64,000 bases of DNA from positions 248,001 to 312,000 of the forward strand of contig JALNYU010000002.1 in NCBI GenBank assembly GCA_023229645.1. The letters are read 5' to 3'. A program made the translations under genes and the position numbers. Positions 35,396-44,216 of the stretch are shown here, piece by piece. Position 1 is the stretch's first letter, and each line of letters opens with the position of its first letter. Below the pieces are notes generated by a model. It did no database searches. It was not told the DNA's origin and worked only from the letters and a program-made list of their open reading frames with translations. The stretch is from Nevskia sp. (lineage in GTDB: Bacteria; Pseudomonadota; Gammaproteobacteria; Nevskiales; Nevskiaceae).

Positions 35396-35857
35396 TTAAG
35401 CGGCCAGCGTTTTTGCGGCTTCGTGAATGGCGGCGCGGATGCGGACATACGTGACGCAGCGGCAGGCGTTGCCAGCCATCGCCGCGTCAATATCAGCATC
35501 GGTCGGCTTATGATTGCTTTTCAGTAGCGCCGTTGCCGACATAATCTGACCGGACTGGCAGTAGCCGCATTGCACAACATCTAACTTCCGCCACGCGCTT
35601 TGGATCGCCAAGCCGGCTTTGTCTTCGTGTACGGCTTCGATTGTCGTAATCTTGCGCCCAGCTGCCGCCGCAACCGGCGTCACGCAAGCGCGGATTGGCT
35701 GGCCTTCGAGATGCACAGTGCAGGCGCCGCACTGAGCAATACCGCAGCCAAATTTGGTGCCGGTTAAGTTCAGTTCGTCGCGGATAAACCAAAGCAGTGG
35801 CATCGTCGGGTCGCCTTCGTGTTTGCGGGGCGTACCGTTGATATTTAATTCGATCAT
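35396..35857 (-). CDS. [2Fe-2S] subunit of molybdenum hydroxylase
   Basis: A 153-residue small subunit with two clusters. The plant-ferredoxin-type cluster has C-G-I-A-Q-C-G-A-C and a later Cys. The second, helical cluster has Q-C-G-Y-C-Q-S-G and N-A-C-R-C. It is the first gene of the operon and shuttles electrons from the molybdenum site. It lacks its own signal peptide, so it would be exported as a complex with the Tat-bearing large subunit. Confidence 0.92.
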   Translation of the reverse strand: MIELNINGTPRKHEGDPTMPLLWFIRDELNLTGTKFGCGIAQCGACTVHLEGQPIRACVTPVAAAAGRKITTIEAVHEDKAGLAIQSAWRKLDVVQCGYCQSGQIMSATALLKSNHKPTDADIDAAMAGNACRCVTYVRIRAAIHEAAKTLAA

Positions 35858-36060
35858 GAGCGTCTCCTTGCGTGGCTGACCGCGCGTATCGGCCGGAAAA
35901 GGGGAAAGATAGGCCAGCAGTCTAGTGCGCGTAATGCGCGGGCGTTAGTTCAATTCTGGCGAATCCTTGCCTAATCCTGCTCGTATTGCTGCTTTCATCG
36001 GCGCGCCCGGTATTATTCCGTCCCTTAGTCGGCTGAGCGCGTGTAAAGCCTCATTCCGGC

Positions 36061-36089
36061 TTTCTTTTCGGCGCCCGGGCTTATACAAT
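36061..36089 (+). promoter_or_regulatory. Probable sigma-70 promoter of the rpsP operon
   Basis: TTTCTT at 36061-36066 and TACAAT at 36084-36089 with a 17-bp spacer, 51 bp before the rpsP start. The surrounding 280-bp gap (35858-36139) holds no gene I can support and must contain the divergent hydroxylase promoter too. Confidence 0.4.
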
Positions 36090-36139
36090 CGCGCGCTTTC
36101 GTGTATCCAGCGTTCCGTCTTTCGAGAGTTAAAGAAAAT

Positions 36140-36394
36140 ATGGTGAAGATTCGTCTGGCCCGTTCCGGTGCCAAGAAACGCCCGTTCTACCACGTGGTAG
36201 CGACCGATAGCCGGTCTTCCCGTGACGGCAAGTTCATTGAACGCCTGGGTTATTACAACCCGAGCGCGCGCGGCGGCGAGCAGAAGCTCGTTGTTGATGC
36301 TGCGCGAATCGCGCATTGGCAGAGCAACGGCGCCCAAGTTTCGGAGCGCGTTGCGTTTCTGGTCAAGGGTGTTCCGGCTGCAGTGGCGGCCTAA
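36140..36394 (+). CDS. rpsP: 30S ribosomal protein S16
   Basis: An 84-residue S16 with the canonical start M-V-K-I-R-L-A-R-x-G-A-K-K-R-P-F-Y. It binds 16S rRNA early in 30S assembly. It is the first gene of the conserved rpsP-rimM-trmD-rplS operon. Confidence 0.98.
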   Translation: MVKIRLARSGAKKRPFYHVVATDSRSSRDGKFIERLGYYNPSARGGEQKLVVDAARIAHWQSNGAQVSERVAFLVKGVPAAVAA

Positions 36395-36426
36395 GCATCG
36401 CTACAAATACCCAGCGGCACTCGGAC

Positions 36427-36951
36427 ATGGAGCAATCGCGCCGCGTTACGCTGGGTAAAATCGCCGGGGTTTTCGGCATTAAGGGCTGGTTGAAAATCGT
36501 CTCGCACACGCGGCCGATCGATAACATCCTGGATTACAAACATTGGTGGCTCGGCAGTGAAACTGGCGGCTACCGGACAGCGGTTGTGGCGAGTCGTGTT
36601 CAGCCGAACGGTATTGTTGTTCAGCTTTGCAATGCCGCAGGTATTCCGATTGATGATCGCGATATTGCCGCGGCCTTGGTCGGGCAAGACATCGCCGTTG
36701 AGCGAGTCGAAATGCCGGCGGCTCCGGCGGGGCAATATTACTGGGCCGATTTGATCGGTCTGGATGTTGTGTCGAAAGACAATGAGCCGCTAGGGCGCGT
36801 CACCGCGATGATGGAAAACGGCGCGCAAGACGTGCTGGTGCTCAGCGATGGCGAGATTGAGCGGCTAATCCCGTTCGTGCGCGAAGCGATCATTGTTTCG
36901 GTCGATTTACCGGCGCAGAAGATCGTCGCCGATTGGTCGCCGGATTACTGA
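36427..36951 (+). CDS. rimM: 16S rRNA processing protein RimM
   Basis: A 174-residue RimM with the N-terminal G-K-I-A-G-V-F-G-I-K-G-W-L domain and the C-terminal PRC-barrel (Y-Y-W-A-D-L-I-G-L-x-V through I-P-F-V). It assists maturation of the 30S head and binds S19. The ATG at 36427 is 32 bp after rpsP. Confidence 0.95.
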   Translation: MEQSRRVTLGKIAGVFGIKGWLKIVSHTRPIDNILDYKHWWLGSETGGYRTAVVASRVQPNGIVVQLCNAAGIPIDDRDIAAALVGQDIAVERVEMPAAPAGQYYWADLIGLDVVSKDNEPLGRVTAMMENGAQDVLVLSDGEIERLIPFVREAIIVSVDLPAQKIVADWSPDY

Positions 36952-36958
36952 GCCGATC

Positions 36959-37690
36959 TTGAAGATCGAAGTTTTGACGCTGTTCCCGGAGTTCGTGGCG
37001 CAGCTGGTGAAGTATGGCATTCCTCGCAAAGCGGTGGATGCCGGGGTCTTGACGCTAAACGCGCGCGATATTCGCGCCTACAGCGTCGATCACGATCGCC
37101 GCGTCGACGACCGTCCGTACGGCGGCGGGCCGGGGATGGTGATGGAGCCCGGACCATTAACGGATGCGGTCGACGCCGCAAAGGCAGCGATCGGACCGGT
37201 AAAGGTAATTGCGATGAGCCCGCAGGGCGTGCCGATCACGCAGGATTGGGTTCGGCGGCTTGCGCTAGAGCCCGGCTTGATCGTGTTATGCGGCCGTTAT
37301 GAAGGGCCAGACGAACGCGTGATGCCGGCGGTAGATTTGGAATTGTCGCTCGGAGATTTTGTGCTCTCAGGCGGCGAATTAGCGGCAATGGCGTTGATCG
37401 ATGCCGTTTCGCGCTGGTTGCCGGGCGCACTTGGCCATGAGCAATCTGCAGAAGCGGATTCGTTCACGAATGGCTTGCTCGATCATCCGCACTACACACG
37501 GCCGCCAGTGTGGCGCGATGTGCCGGTGCCAGAGGTGTTGTTATCTGGTGACCATGGCAAAGTAGCGCGCTGGCGGTTGAAGCAGGCTTTGGGCGCAACG
37601 TGGTTGAAGCGCCCGGATTTGTTGGAAAAGTTGCAATTAAGCGGTACCCATGCCGAGTTGCTGCGGGAATTTATCGCAGAGTTACGGTGA
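36959..37690 (+). CDS. trmD: tRNA (guanine-N1-)-methyltransferase
   Basis: A 243-residue TrmD that methylates G37 of tRNAs. It has the SPOUT trefoil-knot SAM site, visible as M-S-P-Q-G, L-C-G-R-Y-E-G-x-D-E-R and S-L-G-D-F-V-L-S-G-G-E. The start is placed at a TTG (reads L-K-I-E-V-L-T-L-F-P-E) because this is the family's N-terminal strand and no ATG or GTG is in frame nearby. The spacing to the rimM stop is 7 bp, so translation is probably coupled. Confidence 0.93.
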   Translation: MKIEVLTLFPEFVAQLVKYGIPRKAVDAGVLTLNARDIRAYSVDHDRRVDDRPYGGGPGMVMEPGPLTDAVDAAKAAIGPVKVIAMSPQGVPITQDWVRRLALEPGLIVLCGRYEGPDERVMPAVDLELSLGDFVLSGGELAAMALIDAVSRWLPGALGHEQSAEADSFTNGLLDHPHYTRPPVWRDVPVPEVLLSGDHGKVARWRLKQALGATWLKRPDLLEKLQLSGTHAELLREFIAELR

Positions 37691-37716
37691 GAAAAACGAA
37701 GACTATAGAGGTCAAC

Positions 37717-38067
37717 ATGAGCAAGATTATTCAGCAACTTGATGCCGAAACGATGGCCGGCAAGGTCGTCCCTGATTTCCGTCCGGGCGATACCGTTGAA
37801 GTCAAAGTAAAAGTTAAGGAAGGCGATCGCGAGCGTCTACAAGCGTTTGAAGGCGTAGTCATTGCCAAGCGTTCGCGCGGCGTTAACTCTGCGTTCACGG
37901 TGCGCAAGATTTCGCACGGTGAAGGTGTTGAGCGCGTTTTCCAGACCTACAGCCCTCAGGTCGCGGAAGTTACTGTGAAGCGCCGCGGTGATGTTGCGCG
38001 CGCCAAGCTTTACTATCTCCGGGGCCGCGCCGGTAAGGCTGCGCGCATCAAAGAAAAGTTGGGCTAA
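37717..38067 (+). CDS. rplS: 50S ribosomal protein L19
   Basis: A 116-residue L19 with the F-R-P-G-D-T-V and F-x-G-V-V-I-A-x-R-x-R-G segments, located at the subunit interface of the ribosome. AGAGG lies 5 nt before the ATG. Last gene of the operon, followed by a strong terminator. Confidence 0.98.
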   Translation: MSKIIQQLDAETMAGKVVPDFRPGDTVEVKVKVKEGDRERLQAFEGVVIAKRSRGVNSAFTVRKISHGEGVERVFQTYSPQVAEVTVKRRGDVARAKLYYLRGRAGKAARIKEKLG

Positions 38068-38110
38068 GCCAGCGCATACTGCGGCCGGTATCGTCCGCAC
38101 GTTGCTGCCT

Positions 38111-38144
38111 AAAAAGCCGGCACCTTCGGGTGCCGGCTTTTTTA
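38111..38144 (+). terminator. Rho-independent terminator of the rpsP-rplS operon
   Basis: AAAAAGCCGGCACC, a TTCG tetraloop, then GGTGCCGGCTTTTTT. Confidence 0.93.
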
Positions 38145-38249
38145 TTGTGTTTTTCGCGCTTGATTCAGCAATTACGACCGCTGTTATCTTGAAAACTCGG
38201 CGTGGGAACCTATGTCGCAACCATCTTCACCGCTAATCCAGGATTATTC

Positions 38250-40127
38250 ATGAGCACTGAAGCCCCCGCAGAAAAACACGAATTCCAAGCCGAGACGCGG
38301 CAACTGCTGCGCTTGATGATTCATTCGCTGTACTCGAACAAAGAAATTTTCTTACGCGAGCTGATTTCTAACGCCTCCGACGCCGCCGATAAGCTACGTT
38401 TTCTCGCGATTCAGACGCCGAGCTTGCTCGGCGATGGTGAGGCGCTGGCGGTGGATCTGATTGTCGACAACGATGCTGGCACCCTCACCGTGCGGGATAA
38501 CGGCGTTGGCATGTCGCGACAGGAAGTGATTGATAACCTGGGCACGATCGCACGTTCGGGGACGAAGCAATTCATGGAATCGCTGTCTAGCGACGGCCGC
38601 AAAGATGCCCAGTTGATCGGCCAGTTCGGCGTTGGTTTCTACTCGGCGTTCATCGTTGCCGACCGCGTGACGGTGTTGACGCGTCGGGCTGGCGAAGCTG
38701 AAGGCTGGCGCTGGTCATCGGACGGCGAGGGCAGTTACACGCTCGAAGCCGGCGACAAAGCCACGCATGGCACTGAAGTTACCCTACACCTGCGTGAAGA
38801 CGATAAGGAATACCTTGAAGAAGAGCGCGTGCGTTGGATCGTCCGCAAGTATTCCGACCACATCAGCCTGCCGGTGCGATTGCAGATTGGCGACGGCGAA
38901 GCCGAAACGCTAAACCGCGCGGCGGCGTTGTGGACGCGGCCAAAAGCGGAATTAACGCCTGAGGATTACACCAGTTTCTACACGCACTTAAGCCATGATC
39001 CGGCGCCGCCGCTCGCCTGGGCGCACCATCGTGTGGAAGGAAATACCTCGTATATTTCGCTGCTGTACGTGCCGTCGGTGGCACCGATGGATTTATGGGA
39101 GCGCGACCGCAAGCGCGGCGTCCAGCTCTACGTCAAGCGCGTATTTATTCTCGACGAAGGGGCCGAGCTGCTGCCGCCTTATTTGCGTTTCATGCGCGGC
39201 CTCGTTGATACCGACGACCTACCACTCAACGTTTCGCGCGAGCTGCTGCAGAACAATCGAAATGTTGAGAAGCTGCGTAGCGCACTCACCAAGCGCGCGC
39301 TCGATCTCCTCGACGAGCTGGCCAAAGACCGGCCGGATGACTATCAAAAGTTCTGGGACCAATTCGGTGCCGTGCTGAAGGAAGGCTTGGTTGACGATAA
39401 CGGCAATCGCGAGCGTATTGCGAAGCTCTGCCGTTTCCGCACCAGCGTCGAAAGCGAGCAGGCAAAAGTATCGCTCGCCGATTATGTCGCGCGGATGCCA
39501 GAAGGGCAGTCGAAGATCTACTACGTTACCGCTGATACCGTTGCCGCTGCGAAGTCGGCGCCGCATCTTGAAGGCTTCCGTAAACGCGGCTGGGAAGTGT
39601 TGTTGTTGTCCGATCGCATCGACGAATGGGTGGTGATGCACCTGCACGATTTCGACGGCAAATCGCTGGAGTCGTGCGCCAGCGATGCTTCGGAACTGGA
39701 TAGCGCGGTGCAGACGCCGGAAAAAGAGAAGCAAGACGAAACTTACGGGCCGTTATTGGAGAAGCTAGGGCAGTCGCTGACCGGGAAGATTGAATCGGCG
39801 CGCTTATCGACGCGTTTAGTCGAATCGCCGGCCTGCTTGGTTGCGCCGAAGTTTGGCTTCAGCCGGCGTCTGGAAAAAATTATGGGCGCCGCTGGGCAAA
39901 GCGCGCCAAAATTCCCGCCGGTGCTTGAAATCAATCCCGAGCATCCGCTAGTGGCGCGCCTAAAAAATTCAGCCGATGCCGAATTCGACGATCTCGCCGC
40001 ACTGCTCTACGACCAAAGCGTGCTCGCAGAAGGCGGGCAGCTGGAAGACCCGGCAGCGTTTGTGCGCCGCCTGAATCATCTGATTCTGCAGCAAAGCCAG
40101 CCGGAACCTAGCCGTATCATCGTTTAA
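38250..40127 (+). CDS. htpG: Molecular chaperone HtpG (Hsp90)
   Basis: A 625-residue cytosolic Hsp90 with the N-terminal GHKL ATPase (E-L-I-S-N-A-S-D-A-A-D, D-N-G-V-G-M, G-Q-F-G-V-G-F-Y-S), middle domain (S-R-E-x-L-Q-N catalytic loop) and C-terminal dimerisation domain. The ATG at 38250 gives the usual short N-terminus; a further in-frame ATG lies 48 nt upstream. Monocistronic. Confidence 0.96.
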   Translation: MSTEAPAEKHEFQAETRQLLRLMIHSLYSNKEIFLRELISNASDAADKLRFLAIQTPSLLGDGEALAVDLIVDNDAGTLTVRDNGVGMSRQEVIDNLGTIARSGTKQFMESLSSDGRKDAQLIGQFGVGFYSAFIVADRVTVLTRRAGEAEGWRWSSDGEGSYTLEAGDKATHGTEVTLHLREDDKEYLEEERVRWIVRKYSDHISLPVRLQIGDGEAETLNRAAALWTRPKAELTPEDYTSFYTHLSHDPAPPLAWAHHRVEGNTSYISLLYVPSVAPMDLWERDRKRGVQLYVKRVFILDEGAELLPPYLRFMRGLVDTDDLPLNVSRELLQNNRNVEKLRSALTKRALDLLDELAKDRPDDYQKFWDQFGAVLKEGLVDDNGNRERIAKLCRFRTSVESEQAKVSLADYVARMPEGQSKIYYVTADTVAAAKSAPHLEGFRKRGWEVLLLSDRIDEWVVMHLHDFDGKSLESCASDASELDSAVQTPEKEKQDETYGPLLEKLGQSLTGKIESARLSTRLVESPACLVAPKFGFSRRLEKIMGAAGQSAPKFPPVLEINPEHPLVARLKNSADAEFDDLAALLYDQSVLAEGGQLEDPAAFVRRLNHLILQQSQPEPSRIIV

Positions 40128-40138
40128 GAAAAGCGATA

Positions 40139-40170
40139 CGGCGTAGCTGCACCTCAGCAGCTACGCCGCG
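40139..40170. terminator. Hairpin after htpG, possible terminator
   Basis: CGGCGTAGCTG and CAGCTACGCCG form an 11-bp stem with an 8-base loop. No T-run follows, so it may only stabilise the 3' end. The rest of the gap to 40332 shows nothing. Confidence 0.4.
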
Positions 40171-40332
40171 AGGTTTCTGATGGGGAATTGAAAGTGCGCG
40201 TTTGTTCGATATTGCCGAGCACGCTTACATGAACCTTGATCTCGGATGACGAAGTTCAGCTGGGAAGGGTGCTCCGTTCAATATCGAGAAACTGAGTCAA
40301 TAATGAGGTGGGAAATACTTTAGCGTCAGCTT

Positions 40333-41062
40333 TTATGTGTTGGGCTGAAACAGCACCAGTGTGTGGTCTTCACCCTGAAGCGCGTGTTCGATGATTGCGG
40401 AGATCTCAGACCAATTGCCCCCGGCCAAGCCGGCACCAATCTGCCGGTAGCCGATGCGGCGACCTGGAAAATTCGTTTTGACCTGCCGCATGACCGAACG
40501 GATAGCTGCGTAATCGGCTTTTATACCCGGACCGCGCCAGTGACGTTGCGTATATCCGTTAACGATGACGAATTCGATGTCGCCCCTTATGATGTTGGCG
40601 GTGCTGATTGAGCCTGGGCCTGTTAACACGTATGCGGTCTCTGCGTTATCGGTCAAAAATCCGCCTGACGAGGCGCGAGCCGCCGGCCTTGGTGATTCCA
40701 AGGTCAAGGTTCGCAACGATGGCAGGCGGATTTTTGGCCATAACCCTTCGGGACGGGGCCGTGAACCGCCATTGCGGCCTCGGTCGTCGCGCCGAGGGAA
40801 CCACCCTGGCTGCGCCTTCCTCGTTGCACTGGCGGTTCACGGCCGCCGGCGCAGTGATCGCATACGTGTTAACAGGCCCCAGCTTTTCGACGGCGCCTTT
40901 AACGGTCCGTAGATCAGCTTTGTAAGCCTCGGGAAATTGCGCCTTGATCTGCTTGGCGATGCCGGCGCCCATCGTGCATTGGCAGTTGCAGCCATGAATA
41001 ATCACGTCGAATCTTCCGGCGAGCGCCAGTTGCAGTAAGTCGCCGTATATTTCGGATGCCAT
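40333..41062 (-). pseudogene. Macro-domain protein gene interrupted by a MITE-like element
   Basis: Two separate frames are the halves of one macro-domain protein. The 5' half (40880-41062) encodes about 61 residues with the ADP-ribose-binding segment H-G-C-N-C-Q-C-T-M-G-A-G-I-A. The 3' half (40333-40615) continues with I-V-N-G-Y-T-Q-R-H-W-R-G-x-G and I-G-A-G-L-A-G-G-N-W. Joined at KLG/SIST they give a complete domain of about 155 residues like the stand-alone macro proteins that hydrolyse ADP-ribose derivatives. The 264-bp insertion also shifts the frame, so only truncated products can be made. The rest of the gene is well preserved, so the insertion is probably recent. Confidence 0.8.
40616..40879. 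mobile_element. 264-bp MITE-like element with terminal inverted repeats
   Basis: The ends begin GGGCCTGTTAACACG on both strands; the match runs 21 bp perfectly and about 30 bp with two mismatches. Inside are two more inverted-repeat pairs: AAAATCCGCCTG with CAGGCGGATTTT, and CGTGAACCGCCA with TGGCGGTTCACG. There is no transposase gene, so it would need an enzyme supplied elsewhere. A core-deleted relative lies at 12760-12813. The target-site duplication cannot be resolved because the empty site is not seen. Confidence 0.8.
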
Positions 41063-41115
41063 TGGATTTTCGTACGCTGGATTGGTCTGTTGGCAATCAA
41101 GGCAAAGCGGCGTTC

Positions 41116-41640
41116 CTACGGCAATATCCGTATCGCATCGATATAGCGCTTAACCCACTGTGGCTCGTCAACGCGGACGATACTGACTTGCCGACCGCTG
41201 GACGGCGCGTGGATCATCTTGCCGTCGCCGAGATAGAGGCCGACGTGGAGGTCGGTCTTTTTCCGTCCGAAGTGGTAAAACAGCAAATCACCCGGCTGGG
41301 CGTCATCGAGACGAATTATTTTGCCGGTGCCGCGTTGTTCTCGCGTACTGCGCGGGACAACGACCCCCGCTTCGGAGTACGCGTACTGAACCAAACCGCT
41401 GCAGTCGAATCCCCCCGGCTCGCTGCCGCCGAAGTGATAAGGACGACCCAGTTGCAGCAGCGCAGATTCAACAACGCGCTTACGCAGCGGCGCGGGCGAA
41501 AAGCCGTCGGCCAGCGGCGCCGGTTCGGGGCCCGTGATGTCGTCAGTCCGCTGTGCTTGTTCGCGGTGCGCAACGCTGCTGCAGGCGCTCAGCAGTAGCA
41601 ATAGCAGGCTGAAAACAACGGTTTGTATCGGGATGCGCAT
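41116..41640 (-). CDS. NlpC/P60 (C40) family cell-wall peptidase, lipoprotein
   Basis: A 174-residue protein with a lipoprotein signal ending L-L-S-A-C. The NlpC/P60 domain (about 60-174) has catalytic Cys in F-D-C-S-G-L-V and His in L-H-V-G-L-Y, with a further polar residue near M-I-H-A-P-S-S-G. These enzymes cut peptidoglycan stem peptides between D-Glu and diaminopimelate; this one resembles Spr/NlpC of the outer membrane. Confidence 0.92.
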   Translation of the reverse strand: MRIPIQTVVFSLLLLLLSACSSVAHREQAQRTDDITGPEPAPLADGFSPAPLRKRVVESALLQLGRPYHFGGSEPGGFDCSGLVQYAYSEAGVVVPRSTREQRGTGKIIRLDDAQPGDLLFYHFGRKKTDLHVGLYLGDGKMIHAPSSGRQVSIVRVDEPQWVKRYIDAIRILP

Positions 41641-41795
41641 GCCTGCAGTCTGCCATCGACAGCGGCCAACTGGCTAGCGAATTTAATATTTAGATGCAGC
41701 CGAGCGCACCTGTTGTCCGGCGGCGATGAGTCGTCAGCGCGTCCGAAAATCTGATGCGCCTAATAACGCTGAGTGAAGCGGGCGCACTCAGAAGA

Positions 41796-42107
41796 TTACG
41801 CGTTCGGCGGCACCTTATTTTTGCCCATGTACTTATCGAAATTTGCGATGTAGTCGCTGAAATGATCAGCAAGCATTGCTCTGTACTGCGCAACAAACGA
41901 TTCGATGGTCGCGTCTTTCGCGTCTTGCATCTCCGCGCCGCTCTCGTACTCGCGCGCGCTGAGCCAAGCGTTAAAACGGGCCGCGCCATACATGAATGAC
42001 GCACAGACTTCGCCGCGGCCGACGTCGTTATTTTTGTATTGATCGTTTGCCAGATGAATGAAGGCATCGGCACGGCTATAAAATTTGGGATCAAGCGGTT
42101 TGGACAT
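41796..42107 (-). CDS. DUF3144 family protein
   Basis: A 103-residue soluble protein. It has F-Y-x-R-A-D-A-F-I-H-L-A-N-D-Q and G-E-V-C-A-S-F-M-Y-G-A-A-R-F-N-A-W, the blocks that define DUF3144. No catalytic residues are evident. Function unknown; the family is common in gammaproteobacteria. The ATG at 42107 begins the conserved part. Confidence 0.82.
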   Translation of the reverse strand: MSKPLDPKFYSRADAFIHLANDQYKNNDVGRGEVCASFMYGAARFNAWLSAREYESGAEMQDAKDATIESFVAQYRAMLADHFSDYIANFDKYMGKNKVPPNA

Positions 42108-42317
42108 AAAGTGGGCTCGAATGAAATTACGCCGACATCCGGAAATAGTCGCCGCCAGCAAATATGCCCGTTCGGCGGCTGTTCACAGCCTGTCTGTCCT
42201 TGCGCACGAAATACGGACTAAAGCCCAAGCATAGCGGCTTAAGCGTGGCGCGCCTATTACGGCGAGCGCCGAACAACGCCGATACCGCAGCTTGTGGCTG
42301 CGGTATCGCGCTGCCAA

Positions 42318-43271
42318 TTAATGCGCGGCGAGTTTGTCGAGATATTTCTCGGCGTCCAGTGCGGCTTGGCAGCCGGTGCCGGCGGAGGTGATCGCCTGAC
42401 GATAGACATGGTCCATAACGTCGCCAGCAGCAAACACGCCAGGGACGCTGGTTGCCGTTGCCCCACCTTCGGTGCCGCTTTTCACTTTCAGATAGCCGCC
42501 GGCAGTTTCGAGCTGGCCTTCAAAAATCGCGGTATTCGGCGAGTGACCAATTGCGATGAAGACGCCAGCGAGGGCAACGTCGCGCGTGCTGCCGTCCTGT
42601 ACGTTCTTGACCCGCATACCGGTAACGCCGGAGGCATCGCCCAGGACTTCATCCAGTTCTGAATTCCAGATGATTTCGACTTTGCCTTCCTGCTCTTTTT
42701 TGAACAGTTTGTCGTGCAGAATTTTCTCGCCTTTGAATTTGTCACGGCGATGCACGACGGTGACTTTCTTGGCGATGTTCGACAGATACAGGGCTTCCTC
42801 GACTGCGGTATTGCCGCCGCCGATGACCGCGACTTCCTGGCCTTTGTAGAAGAAGCCGTCGCAGGTTGCGCAGGCGGAAACGCCTTTGCCCCGGAACGCT
42901 TCTTCTGACGGCAAGCCGAGATACTTCGCGCTGGCGCCGGTGCAGATAATCAACGCATCGCAGGTGTATTCAGCGGAATCCCCACGCAGCTTGAACGGGC
43001 GATTCTTAAGATCAACTTCATGAATGTGATCGTAGATAAATTGGGTGTCGAAGCGCTCGGCGTGGCGGCGCATACGGTCCATCAAGTCAGGACCCATCAG
43101 GCCCTCGACGTCGCCGGGCCAGTTATCGACTTCGGTTGTGGTCATGAGCTGGCCACCCTGCTCCAGGCCGGTAATCAGCGCCGGCTTAAGATTGGCGCGC
43201 GCGGCGTAAACAGCAGCGGTGTAGCCGGCAGGGCCGGAGCCGAGGATGATCAGCGGGTGGTGAATGCTCAT
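42318..43271 (-). CDS. trxB: Thioredoxin reductase
   Basis: A 317-residue FAD/NADPH enzyme. It has an N-terminal G-S-G-P-A-G-Y-T-A-A-V-Y-A-A-R-A, the redox-active C-A-T-C-D-G, NADPH-binding G-G-G-N-T-A-V-E-E-A and C-terminal F-A-A-G-D-V. It reduces thioredoxin. It lies 79 bp downstream of the peroxiredoxin gene on the same strand, making an antioxidant pair. A GC-rich hairpin (43308-43325) lies between the two. Confidence 0.95.
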   Translation of the reverse strand: MSIHHPLIILGSGPAGYTAAVYAARANLKPALITGLEQGGQLMTTTEVDNWPGDVEGLMGPDLMDRMRRHAERFDTQFIYDHIHEVDLKNRPFKLRGDSAEYTCDALIICTGASAKYLGLPSEEAFRGKGVSACATCDGFFYKGQEVAVIGGGNTAVEEALYLSNIAKKVTVVHRRDKFKGEKILHDKLFKKEQEGKVEIIWNSELDEVLGDASGVTGMRVKNVQDGSTRDVALAGVFIAIGHSPNTAIFEGQLETAGGYLKVKSGTEGGATATSVPGVFAAGDVMDHVYRQAITSAGTGCQAALDAEKYLDKLAAH

Positions 43272-43350
43272 GCAAATACTCCAAATTTAAGGATGCTGAT
43301 AAGACGAGGGCCGGTTTCCCGGCCCCGTCTTCGCTACGGTTCCGGGAGGA

Positions 43351-43956
43351 TTACAGCGCCGTGGCGTGTTTGGCGAGGTAGTCGGCAACGCCTTTGGCGT
43401 CGGCCTTCATGCCGTCCTGGCCCTTTTTCCAGCCAGCCGGGCAAACTTCGCCGTACTGCTCGGTGAACTGCAGCGCGTCAACGAGGCGCAGCAGGTCGTC
43501 AACTTCGCGGCCTAGCGGCAGATTGTTGACGATTTGATGCTGAACGATTCCTTCCTTGTCGATCAGGAACGAAGCGCGCAGGGCAACGCCGTCGGTCGGG
43601 TGGCCGATGCCATAGGCTTTGATAATTTCCTGCTTAACGTCAGCCACCATCGGGAAGCCGACTTCGCCGATGCCGCCTTTTTCGACCGGCGTCGAGCGCC
43701 AGGCGTAGTGCGTGAACTGCGAGTCGAGCGAGACGCCGATCAACTGCACGCCCTTCTCTTCGAATTGCTTGATGCGGTTGTTATGGGCAATGATTTCCGA
43801 CGGGCAAACGAACGTAAAATCGAGCGGCCAGAAGAACAGTGCGACATACTTCTTACCCTTGAAATCAGAGAGCGTGAAGTTTTCGACGATGGCGCCATCA
43901 CCGAGTACGGCGGCGGCGGTAAAATCCGGGGCCGGACGGCCAACGAGTACGGACAT
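43351..43956 (-). CDS. ahpC: Typical 2-Cys peroxiredoxin (AhpC/Prx1 type)
   Basis: A 201-residue peroxidase with the peroxidatic Cys in D-F-T-F-V-C-P-S-E and the resolving Cys in G-E-V-C-P-A-G-W. The ATG at 43956 has AGGAG 7 nt upstream. It removes hydroperoxides and is recycled by thioredoxin or AhpF; the adjacent trxB favours the thioredoxin route. Confidence 0.94.
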   Translation of the reverse strand: MSVLVGRPAPDFTAAAVLGDGAIVENFTLSDFKGKKYVALFFWPLDFTFVCPSEIIAHNNRIKQFEEKGVQLIGVSLDSQFTHYAWRSTPVEKGGIGEVGFPMVADVKQEIIKAYGIGHPTDGVALRASFLIDKEGIVQHQIVNNLPLGREVDDLLRLVDALQFTEQYGEVCPAGWKKGQDGMKADAKGVADYLAKHATAL

Positions 43957-44216
43957 GGAAAGCTCCTTGATTATTGAAGAAGGAAGGTTGGATCTGCTGG
44001 TAGGGCGTAATCTTGGCGCGGCGAACTGCAACTGCCGAGACGCAACAACCCTAAGCTTCGAGCGCAGTGTAGGGACGATGGAATTACATAGCCAGACAAT
44101 TGTCTTTATTCGGGACATAGGTAGCGTCTATTGCTCCGGACGCTAATCGCAGTGCATCGGTAGCCCCGCGCTACCCCCCAACACTAAATGAATTGTATTT
44201 CGGGATTAATACCGCA

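Noticed and set aside
35945..36337. Minus-strand 130-codon frame overlapping rpsP
   Set aside because: It lies antisense to the S16 gene and its promoter and shows no domain; it is a shadow of the real gene.
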